From assembly GCF_003755185.1 (NCBI RefSeq), contig NZ_RKIC01000011.1, positions 186,001 through 250,000 of the forward strand: a stretch of 64,000 nt of DNA, read 5' to 3'. Under the pieces are notes generated by a model, which worked only from the letters and a program-made list of their open reading frames with translations, did not search any database and had not been told where the DNA came from. Positions within the stretch are counted from its first letter, which is position 1. Every line of letters starts with the position of its first letter. Origin of the DNA: Frigoribacterium sp. PhB24. Its GTDB lineage: Bacteria > Actinomycetota > Actinomycetes > Actinomycetales > Microbacteriaceae. This document shows, piece after piece, positions 56,139 to 64,000 of this stretch. The position numbers and the translations under genes were made by a program.

Positions 56139-57049
56139 AGCGCTGCCTTCCGTCCCGAGACGGGCCGCGCGAGCACCTCGGCCACCGCCCCGGGCGGCAT
56201 CAGCTCACGCGGCGAGTAGTCGTCCGGCATCGCGGCGACGATGGACTCGATGGCCGCGACGATGCGTGGCTGGGCGGCCGCGAGCCGTTCGAAGACGAGC
56301 GAGGCGCTGACGGCGTCGGCGTCCGGGGCGTCGCCCTCGGCCGGGGCGAGGCCGGCGTCGCTGTCGGTCACGTACGAGATGTTCACGGCTCCCATGCCCA
56401 GTTCGAGGGTGAGCGGGATCTCGGGGTACATCGTCATGTTGACCGTGTGCGCCCCCGCGGCACGGAACCAGAGCGACTCGGCCCGGGTCGAGAAGCGCGG
56501 ACCCTGGATCACCACGCAGGTGCCCGTCGGGGCGAACGGCTGGCCCTGCGTCTCGAGGGCCTCGATCGCGGCCGCCCGCAGGACGGGATCGAAGGGGTCG
56601 GCGGCGATGAGGTGCTGCACCTGACCTTCGACGTCGAAGAACGTGTCGCGTCGTCCCCAGGTGCGGTCGATGAACTGGTCGGTGACGACCATGGTGCCCG
56701 GGGCGACGTCGGGGCTGACCCCGCCGACCGCCGAGGACGACACGATGGCCCGGGCGCCGAGCGACGCGAGGGCCCACACGTTCGCCCGGTAGTCGATCAG
56801 GTGCGGCGCGACCGCGTGGCCCGCGCCGTGCCGGGTGAGGAAGGCCACACGCTTGCCGCCCAGCTCGCCGATCGTCACCTCGCTCGAGGTCGGGCCGTAG
56901 GGCGTCTCGACCACGTGCCGGGTGGCCCGGCCCTCGGCGAACAGGGAGTACAACCCCGATCCGCCGATGACGGCCACGTCGACGGGCGGCGGCCCCGAGG
57001 AGGCACGGGTGGGCTGGGGGACGTCGGTCTCGGTCGCGGGGTCGGTCAC
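56135..57049 (-). CDS. mtnP: 5'-methylthioadenosine phosphorylase family protein
   Basis: A 304-residue purine nucleoside phosphorylase-family enzyme splitting 5'-methylthioadenosine (or 5'-deoxyadenosine) into adenine and 5-methylthioribose-1-phosphate. VAVIGGSGLYSLF, TRHGAGHAVAPHLIDYRANV, FIDRTWGRRDTFFD, GPRFSTRAES and the purine-site VNMTMYPEIPLTLELGMG fit the MTAP group. In M. tuberculosis the homologue is Rv0535, next to an epimerase in the same order. It is the first gene of an overlapping pair with the epimerase. Starts 38 bp from the divergent moeA, so promoters overlap. General MTA salvage is the alternative role. Confidence 0.9.
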   Translation of the reverse strand: MTDPATETDVPQPTRASSGPPPVDVAVIGGSGLYSLFAEGRATRHVVETPYGPTSSEVTIGELGGKRVAFLTRHGAGHAVAPHLIDYRANVWALASLGARAIVSSSAVGGVSPDVAPGTMVVTDQFIDRTWGRRDTFFDVEGQVQHLIAADPFDPVLRAAAIEALETQGQPFAPTGTCVVIQGPRFSTRAESLWFRAAGAHTVNMTMYPEIPLTLELGMGAVNISYVTDSDAGLAPAEGDAPDADAVSASLVFERLAAAQPRIVAAIESIVAAMPDDYSPRELMPPGAVAEVLARPVSGRKAAL

Positions 57050-57087
57050 CCCGGATACGCTACTGACGATCGCCCGAGAGGAACCGA

Positions 57088-58365
57088 GTGCGCACCATCG
57101 AGACCCACCTCGCCGAGGTCACGGCGCTCGTCGAGGGCGCCCTGCGGTCCCGACCGGTCGACGCCCTCGTCGTCACCCCCGAGGCGCTGGTCTCGCGGTC
57201 CGCCCGGTACCGCGACCGCGAGCTCGCCGTCGACGTCGTCGCCCCGATCGACCTTCCGCCCTTCGCCAACTCGCAGATGGACGGCTATGCCGTCTCGACC
57301 CCGGGCCTCGACCCGGCCGGGCCCACGACCCTCCGGGTCGCCGAGCGCATCCCTGCAGGGCGCGCCGCCCCCGACCTCGTGGTCGGCACGGCCGCCCCGA
57401 TCATGACCGGCGCGGCCGTCCCCGCCGGTGCCGACGCGATCGTGCCGATCGAGAAGGTCGCGCCCGACGTGTTCCCGCCCGTCGGGGTCGACTCGGTCGT
57501 CGAGGTGCCGGCCGGCGTCGTCGCCGGGGCCTTCGTCCGTGCCGCCGGCAGCGACGTCGCCGCCGGCACCGTGCTCTTCTCGGCAGGGACTCGACTGACG
57601 CCCGCCCGGTGGGGTGTGCTCGCCGCCTCCGGGATCGACGCGGTCGAGGTGCGCAGCCGCCCGCGCCTCCTGCTGGTCTCGACCGGTGAAGAGCTCGCCG
57701 CGCCCGGTGCCCCGCTCGGGCCCGGCCAGATCCACGACGCCAACGGTGTCACGCTCGCCGCGGCGCTCGCCGAGGTCGGGGTCGAGGTCACGGTCGCCCG
57801 GGTGACCGACGACGCGACCGCCCTGCTCACCGTGGTCGCCCGGCACGCTGCCGAGACCGACCTCGTGCTGACGAGCGGTGGAGTGAGCGCCGGCGCCTAC
57901 GAGGTGGTGCGCGACGCGTTCGAGGGCTCGGGCGTCACGTTCGGCTCGGTCGCGATGCAGCCCGGCGGTCCGCAGGGCTGGGGCACCGTCCGCGTGCACG
58001 ACCGCGAGCTGCCCGTCGTCTGCTTCCCGGGCAACCCGGTCAGCTCGCTCGTGTCGTTCGAGGCCTTCCTGCGCCCCGCCCTGCACGACGTCACGGGCGT
58101 GGGGCAGCCCCGGCGGCGGTGGACCGTTCCCCTGGCGCACCCCGTCGACTCTCCCGTCGGCAAGCATCAGCTTCGCCGCGGACGCGTCGACGTCGACGGG
58201 CGCGCGCACCTCGTCGGCGGGTCGAGCTCGCACCTGCTCGCCGCCCACGCCGAGGCCACCGTGCTCGTCTCGATCCCCGTCGGCGTCGACCGCGTCGACG
58301 AGGGCGACCGGGTCGAGGTCTGGGCGCTCGACGACCCCGCCCCCCACGAGAAGGCCGACCGATGA
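57088..58365 (+). CDS. moeA: Molybdopterin molybdotransferase MoeA
   Basis: A 425-residue enzyme inserting molybdate into adenylated molybdopterin. The signature LPPFANSQMDGYAV (near 53-66), GAAVPAGADAIVPIEKV, STGEEL, HDANGVTLAA and SGGVSAGAYEVV are all present, with C-terminal domain IV. GTG 57088 has GAGAGGAA upstream; TACGCT (57056-57061) is a likely -10. First gene of moeA-moaC-mog-moaE, each overlapping the next by 4 nt. One repeat copy is at 57662. Confidence 0.95.
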   Translation: MRTIETHLAEVTALVEGALRSRPVDALVVTPEALVSRSARYRDRELAVDVVAPIDLPPFANSQMDGYAVSTPGLDPAGPTTLRVAERIPAGRAAPDLVVGTAAPIMTGAAVPAGADAIVPIEKVAPDVFPPVGVDSVVEVPAGVVAGAFVRAAGSDVAAGTVLFSAGTRLTPARWGVLAASGIDAVEVRSRPRLLLVSTGEELAAPGAPLGPGQIHDANGVTLAAALAEVGVEVTVARVTDDATALLTVVARHAAETDLVLTSGGVSAGAYEVVRDAFEGSGVTFGSVAMQPGGPQGWGTVRVHDRELPVVCFPGNPVSSLVSFEAFLRPALHDVTGVGQPRRRWTVPLAHPVDSPVGKHQLRRGRVDVDGRAHLVGGSSSHLLAAHAEATVLVSIPVGVDRVDEGDRVEVWALDDPAPHEKADR

Positions 58366-58835
58366 CCGACACCCCGCTCTCGCACGTCCGCGACGACGGC
58401 ACCGCCCACATGGTCGACGTGACGGGCAAGTCCGAGACGAAGCGCATCGCCACCGCGCAGGCCGTGCTGACCACCCGGCCCGACGTCGTCGCGCGGTTGG
58501 TCGACGGCACACTGCCCAAGGGCGAGGCCCTCGGCACCGCCCGCATCGCCGGCATCCTGGCCGCCAAGCAGACGCCGACGCTGATCCCGCTCTGCCACCC
58601 GCTGCCGCTCGGTGCGATCACCGTCGACTTCGAGACCACGGAGGCGCAGGTCACCGTGATCGCGCGCGTCTCGACCCGGGGCGTCACCGGGGTCGAGATG
58701 GAAGCCCTGACCGCCGCCTCGGTCGCCGCCCTGACCCTCTTCGACATGATCAAGGCGGTCGACGCGCTCGCCGTGATCGGCGAGATCAAGGTGCTCGAGA
58801 AGCAGGGCGGCAAGTCGGGGGACTGGTCGCGATGA
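58362..58835 (+). CDS. moaC: Cyclic pyranopterin monophosphate synthase MoaC
   Basis: A 157-residue enzyme completing the second step of molybdopterin synthesis after MoaA. AHMVDVTGKSETKR, LPKGEALGTARIAGILAAKQT, LIPLCHPLPL and the MEALTAASVAALTLFDMIKA with conserved KGG-type tail (LEKQGGKSGDW) are diagnostic. ATG 58362 overlaps the moeA stop; the stop overlaps mog. Confidence 0.96.
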   Translation: MTDTPLSHVRDDGTAHMVDVTGKSETKRIATAQAVLTTRPDVVARLVDGTLPKGEALGTARIAGILAAKQTPTLIPLCHPLPLGAITVDFETTEAQVTVIARVSTRGVTGVEMEALTAASVAALTLFDMIKAVDALAVIGEIKVLEKQGGKSGDWSR

Positions 58836-59365
58836 GCGGCGCCTCACCCGAACTCGTGCCCCGGCGTGCCGTCGTGGTCGTCGCCTCGACGCGCGCCGCC
58901 GCCGGCACCGCCGACGACACGACCGGCCCGGTGATCCGCGACTGGTTCGTCGGGCGCGGCTGGCAGGTCGAGGGGCCGGTCGTCGTCGCCGACGGCGAAC
59001 CCGTCGGAGCGGTGCTCGAGGCCGCGCTCGAGTGGGGCGTCGACGCCGTCGTCACCACCGGGGGCACGGGCGTCTCGCCGACCGACGCGACTCCCGAGAT
59101 GACCTCGCCGCTGCTCGATCGCGAACTGCCCGGCATCGCCGAAGAGCTGCGCCGTCGCGGTGCGGCCTCGACGCCGCTGGCCGTGCTCTCGCGGGGGCTC
59201 GCGGGCGTGGCCGGCGGCACCTTCGTCGTCAACCTGCCCGGCTCACGCGGCGGGGTGCGCGACGGGCTCGCCGTGCTCGACGACGTGCTCGACCACGTGG
59301 TCGACCAGCTGCACGGGGTCGACCACGCCCAGAACCGCCACCCGAGTCCCGAGGGGGCAGCATGA
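58832..59365 (+). CDS. mog: Molybdopterin adenylyltransferase MogA/MoaB type
   Basis: A 177-residue enzyme that adenylates molybdopterin before MoeA acts. VVVASTRAAAGTADDTTG (nucleotide start), VVTTGGTGVSPTDATPEMT and NLPGSRGGVRDGL are the family blocks. ATG lies in the overlap with moaC and its stop overlaps moaE. Whether it is MogA or MoaB by name is not resolved by sequence alone. Confidence 0.92.
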   Translation: MSGASPELVPRRAVVVVASTRAAAGTADDTTGPVIRDWFVGRGWQVEGPVVVADGEPVGAVLEAALEWGVDAVVTTGGTGVSPTDATPEMTSPLLDRELPGIAEELRRRGAASTPLAVLSRGLAGVAGGTFVVNLPGSRGGVRDGLAVLDDVLDHVVDQLHGVDHAQNRHPSPEGAA

Positions 59366-59868
59366 CCGACGACGACCCGACCCTCCTGCCCGGCGGAGGG
59401 CACGACCCCGCTCCGGCCACCGCCGGCGGCACCGCACCCGCGGCGGACCGCGTGCTGCTGGCGCGCGTCGTCGACGTGACCGTGTCGGTGGCCGAGTGCT
59501 CCGCGCTCGTGACGAGCCGCGCCTCCGGGGCGGTCGTGACCTTCGAGGGGGTCGTCCGCGACCACGACGAGGGACGCGGCGTCGAGGCCTTGCACTACGA
59601 GGCGCACCCGACCGCGACCGAGGTCATCCGCGAGGTCGCGCTGGCCGTGGCCGAGGCGCACCCCGAGGTCGCGATCGCCGTCGAGCACCGCTACGGCGAC
59701 CTCGTCGTGGGCGACGTCGCGCTGGCCTGCGCCGTGGCGTCGGCCCACCGCGCCGAGGCCTTCGCGGCCTGCGCCGCCCTGGTCGACGAGGTCAAGGCCC
59801 GCACCCCCATCTGGAAACGCCAGGAGTTCACCGACGGCTCGGACGAGTGGGTGGCGTCGCTGGGCTGA
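59362..59868 (+). CDS. moaE: Molybdopterin synthase catalytic subunit MoaE
   Basis: A 168-residue large subunit of molybdopterin synthase, acting with MoaD. A Gly/Ala-rich N-terminus (about 30 residues) precedes VVTFEGVVRDHDEGRGV, LHYEAHPTATEVIREV, VEHRYGDLVVGD and the catalytic lysine region VKARTPIWKRQEF. It closes moeA-moaC-mog-moaE. A near copy of the repeat word (CGCGCCTCCG) lies near 59518. Confidence 0.95.
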   Translation: MTDDDPTLLPGGGHDPAPATAGGTAPAADRVLLARVVDVTVSVAECSALVTSRASGAVVTFEGVVRDHDEGRGVEALHYEAHPTATEVIREVALAVAEAHPEVAIAVEHRYGDLVVGDVALACAVASAHRAEAFAACAALVDEVKARTPIWKRQEFTDGSDEWVASLG

Positions 59869-59924
59869 CACCGGCTGTGCACCGCCGAGTCGGCCGCCCA
59901 GCCCGGGCCGTCTACGCTTCTGTG

Positions 59925-61739
<1,815 letters not shown>

Positions 61740-61804
61740 GGCCTGGTGCGGCCGGTCGGCCGACCTACCCGCCCGGTCCAGCCGGTTCGGCCGGTTCGGT
61801 CGAC

Positions 61805-62299
61805 TCAGCCGCCGAGCGTCAGGCTGAGCGTGCGCAGCAGATCGGTCAGCCGCTGTCGGTCGTCGTCGCTGAGGTCGCTGAGCAGGGCGTCCTCGGCCGT
61901 GACGAGTCGTTCGATCGCGGCATCGACGGCCCGTCGCCCCTCGCGGGTCATCGTGACGAGGATGCCCCGGCCGTCGTTGGGGTCGGTGCGCCGTTCCACC
62001 AGGCCGCGGGCCACGAGCCGGTCGATGCGGTTGGTCATGGCGCCGCTCGACACGAGGGTCTGTTGCAGCAGCGTCTTCGGGCTCAGCTGGTAGGGCTCGC
62101 CCGCACGGCGCAACGCCGAGAGCACGTCGAACTCCCACGACTCGAGGTCACTGGCGTGGAACGCCTCACGTCGGGCACGGTCGAGATGCTTCGACAGGCG
62201 GCCCACGCGCGAGAGCACGTGCAGCGGCGCGAAGTCGAGGTCGGGTCGCTCGTGGCGCCACGCCTCGACGATCCGGTCGACCTCGTCCTGCTCGGGCAT
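61805..62299 (-). CDS. MarR-family transcriptional regulator
   Basis: A 164-residue winged-helix regulator. VLSALRRAGEPYQLSPKTLLQ, SSGAMTNRIDRLVARGLVER and DPNDGRGILVTMTREGR form the DNA-binding helix-turn-helix and wing. The ligand is unknown. ATG 62299 has CATGAT (complement of 62306-62311) 6 nt upstream, so it is leaderless; the longer frame to 62386 covers a 7-bp tandem repeat and is unlikely. Convergent with the ABC-F gene (65 bp gap). Confidence 0.88.
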   Translation of the reverse strand: MPEQDEVDRIVEAWRHERPDLDFAPLHVLSRVGRLSKHLDRARREAFHASDLESWEFDVLSALRRAGEPYQLSPKTLLQQTLVSSGAMTNRIDRLVARGLVERRTDPNDGRGILVTMTREGRRAVDAAIERLVTAEDALLSDLSDDDRQRLTDLLRTLSLTLGG

Positions 62300-62326
62300 C
62301 CGCCCATCATGCCCGAGGCCGTCGTC

Positions 62327-62354
62327 GGACGCGGGACGCGGGACGCGGGACGCG
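62327..62354. repeat. Four tandem copies of a 7-bp repeat
   Basis: GGACGCG occurs four times head-to-tail at 62327-62354, followed by GGAGGCGCGG, a one-base variant of the genomic word. It lies between the MarR promoter and the tRNA gene. Confidence 0.7.
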
Positions 62355-62446
62355 GGAGGCGCGGTGCGGCCCGGCGGGCACGTCACCCCTCGCGGTCACC
62401 CCGGTCGAGCCGCGGTCTGGCAGAATGGTCCGGCGCGCACGCGCGG

Positions 62447-62518
62447 TCCGCCATGGTGTAACGGCAGCACGACAGCCTTTGGAGCTGTTAGGTCTAGGTT
62501 CGAATCCTGGTGGCGGAG
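62447..62518 (+). tRNA. tRNA-Gln (anticodon UUG)
   Basis: A 72-nt cloverleaf. Acceptor arms 62447-62453 (TCCGCCA) and 62511-62517 (TGGCGGA) pair perfectly; D-loop GGTGTAACGGC; anticodon stem ACAGC/GCTGT around the loop CTTTGGA, giving anticodon TTG; T-arm GGTTCGAATCC. CCA is not encoded. CAGAAT about 25 nt upstream is a possible -10. The 3' end is the point where downstream composition changes. Confidence 0.95.
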
Positions 62519-62642
62519 CCCCCGAGCACCCCGTGCCCTGGCTTCGAGGGATGGTCACGGCCGCCAATGGTCTCTTCTCGTCTGGTGCCTCGGTCGACCC
62601 TGGTCCTAGAGTGAGCAAAACGTGACCTAGCCAGAGGGTGCC

Positions 62643-63857
62643 ATGTTCGACACGATCCTCGTAGTGGTCCAGACGATCCTCACCGCGGTGGGTGTCGTGT
62701 TCGCCGCGACGGGGCCGTTGCGACGGGCCACGAACGTGCGGTCCCCCTCTCAGCGTCCGGCCGGTGATCATGGCGCATCACGCGCGGTGGCCTTCGTCAG
62801 TCGTGGTCCGCGCCGCGTGTCCGGCGCGACCATCGTCGGCTTGTCGCACCGGATGGTCCTGGTCGGTACGAGTTCGGTCTTCCTGCTCGTGGCTGTCTCC
62901 GTCTTTCTGCAATTCGCACAGGTGTACCTGTCCGATCAGACTCCGAGTCCCGCTGAGTGGGTACGAACGGCCGGTGTCTGCGGTGCAGGTGCCGGCTTGA
63001 TCGCGCTGGCCGCCCTGGGCGGGCCGGCCGGCATGAAGTGTCTGCACCTCGTGCTGCTCGCAAGTCCCGTTCTCGGTGCAGTGCAGTCCATTTTTCGACA
63101 CCATGGTGCGCTGCTGGAGACACCGACGCTTGCTTACATGACTCCCGTGGCGCTTCTCGTCGCACTCGGGAGGTTCCGACCGGGATGGTTGGGGTCGTGT
63201 GTCGCCACCTGTGCGTTCGCCATCCTGACCCTGTTTCCAGACGATCACTTGGTGACCTTGGGAAACGTGGCCGTGACGTTCGTGGCGGGATTTCTCTGGC
63301 AAGTGTGTCGACGAGACAAGCCGTACCGAACGATCGTCATCGCGCTCGCCTATGTCGTGACGCTTTCGCTGCTGGTCACGAGCAGCTATCGATTCGGCAC
63401 ACTCGTCGGATTCTTCACGCCTGGCCGATTCGGTGATCTCTCCGAACGCTGGGAGTTGCGGGGTTGGCAGCGTGTCTGGCTCCAGGCCCCGGCTTTCGGC
63501 TCGAGCGGCCAGGAATCGTTTTCCGCTGTGATCGCCCCCGCGGCCGAAGGATGGGTCGTCGCCGTCGCAGCACTATCTGGCGTCTCGGTCGCCGTTTTCC
63601 TCGTGGCCGTGGCTGCACTGGCCAGCTGGGTCTTCGTCCGAATGGGCTGGCGGACGCGAGACGACGACCCGCGCCTGCTCGCGTCTAGCATGCTGTGGAT
63701 CATTCTCTTGGCGGCCAACGTCCTCATTCTCCTCGGTGCGTTTCCTACGATGCGCCTGGCCGCACCTCCCTTCGGAGCCGGGGGTTACTTCCTTTTCAGT
63801 ACCGGTCTCGTGGCATTGACCGTCTCGTATGCCCGCGGCGCGCGGACACCCCGGTGA
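62643..63857 (+). CDS. Divergent SEDS (FtsW/RodA)-like membrane protein
   Basis: A 404-residue protein with about nine helices. The last part reads LAANVLILLGAFPTMRLAAPPFGAGGYFLF, matching the FtsW/RodA end (NxGMxxGxLPxTGxxLPFxSYGG) with many changes. The loop GQESFSAVIAPAAEGW aligns with the SEDS catalytic DFIFAVIAEE, with Asp replaced by Glu. SEDS proteins polymerise peptidoglycan glycan strands; activity here is uncertain, and it may be a decayed, foreign or modified-function copy. ATG 62643 has AGAGGG upstream. GC content and codon use are lower than elsewhere in the window, and the gene follows tRNA-Gln. Confidence 0.55.
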   Translation: MFDTILVVVQTILTAVGVVFAATGPLRRATNVRSPSQRPAGDHGASRAVAFVSRGPRRVSGATIVGLSHRMVLVGTSSVFLLVAVSVFLQFAQVYLSDQTPSPAEWVRTAGVCGAGAGLIALAALGGPAGMKCLHLVLLASPVLGAVQSIFRHHGALLETPTLAYMTPVALLVALGRFRPGWLGSCVATCAFAILTLFPDDHLVTLGNVAVTFVAGFLWQVCRRDKPYRTIVIALAYVVTLSLLVTSSYRFGTLVGFFTPGRFGDLSERWELRGWQRVWLQAPAFGSSGQESFSAVIAPAAEGWVVAVAALSGVSVAVFLVAVAALASWVFVRMGWRTRDDDPRLLASSMLWIILLAANVLILLGAFPTMRLAAPPFGAGGYFLFSTGLVALTVSYARGARTPR

Positions 63858-64000
63858 AGCGACTGTGCAGAGCTTCGAGCGGTCGTCAGCTGGCTCGACG
63901 ACCGGTTGACCTCGGACGGGGGACGTCCCAGAGATCGTCACCAGTCTGAGCACCGGGGCCCGAGTCGTTCTCTGCAGCACTCGACCTTCTCCTGCCCGCA

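Noticed and set aside
52774-57049. Arsenosugar biosynthesis cluster
   Set aside because: The DUF2064 family carries that name, but no arsM, arsS or arsenate genes are present and the partner genes fit the mycobacterial methylthio-sugar set.
62300-62386. Longer MarR start at 62386
   Set aside because: The extension is coded by the 7-bp tandem repeat and lacks a ribosome site, while 62299 has a well-placed -10 box.
63858-64000. A gene after the SEDS-like protein
   Set aside because: Frames in the last 143 bases are short and featureless; nothing supportable was found.

Overview
The window is high-GC DNA (about 70% by impression) from an actinobacterium, most likely a member of the Microbacteriaceae. 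The pointers are an actinobacterial nrdHIEF operon, protein O-mannosyltransferase, cell-wall-binding repeat 2 proteins, GH35/GH51 enzymes for plant sugars, and many leaderless genes whose TAnnnT -10 box lies 6-7 nt before the start codon. No rRNA, CRISPR array or transposase was seen; there is one tRNA gene.

Layout. 1-4.9 kb: end of an MFS exporter, then nrdH-nrdI-nrdE-nrdF behind NrdR-box-like and DnaA-box-like sites. 4.9-10.2 kb (minus strand): GH35 beta-galactosidase, kynureninase, amidohydrolase, methyltransferase. 10.2-17.7 kb: FMN reductase, a hypothetical gene, then a minus-strand arabinose unit (lacI-type regulator, lipoprotein, two permeases, GH51 arabinofuranosidase). 17.7-33.7 kb: housekeeping and metabolism (hrpA, acyl-CoA ligase, cell-wall-binding protein, 2-methylcitrate/citrate synthase, YyaL-like protein, sulfurtransferase, CoA-binding protein, metY, pmt, rsmI). 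33.7-34.9 kb: an AbiEi-like gene with a related long palindrome on each side. 35-41 kb: quinone reductase, metG-tatD-rsmA-hypothetical-ispE.

42.8-59.9 kb is the most interesting part. Molybdenum cofactor and molybdate-uptake genes (moeB-rhodanese, moaD, moaA, a TOBE regulator, modABC on the left; moeA, moaC, mog, moaE on the right) bracket eight genes that read as one pathway: a GT87-like membrane transferase, a cytochrome-b561/sulfite-oxidase fusion, a four-helix membrane protein, a methyltransferase, a DUF2064 protein, a GT2 polyprenol-type transferase, an NAD-dependent epimerase and methylthioadenosine phosphorylase. The set resembles the mycobacterial Rv0535-Rv0541c region linked to the methylthioxylose cap of lipoarabinomannan. 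I infer a methylthio-sugar cell-envelope pathway with a molybdoenzyme that may oxidise the thioether. A FitAB toxin-antitoxin pair sits inside it. The window ends with an ABC-F ATPase, a MarR regulator, tRNA-Gln(UUG) and a divergent SEDS-like membrane protein in compositionally different DNA.

Across the whole window the decamer AGGAGGCGCG occurs 31 times by eye count (less than one expected at this GC content). It is found in both orientations, mostly in protein linkers, and as inverted pairs forming terminator stems. This is the pattern of a DNA-uptake-sequence-like or other selected genomic word.
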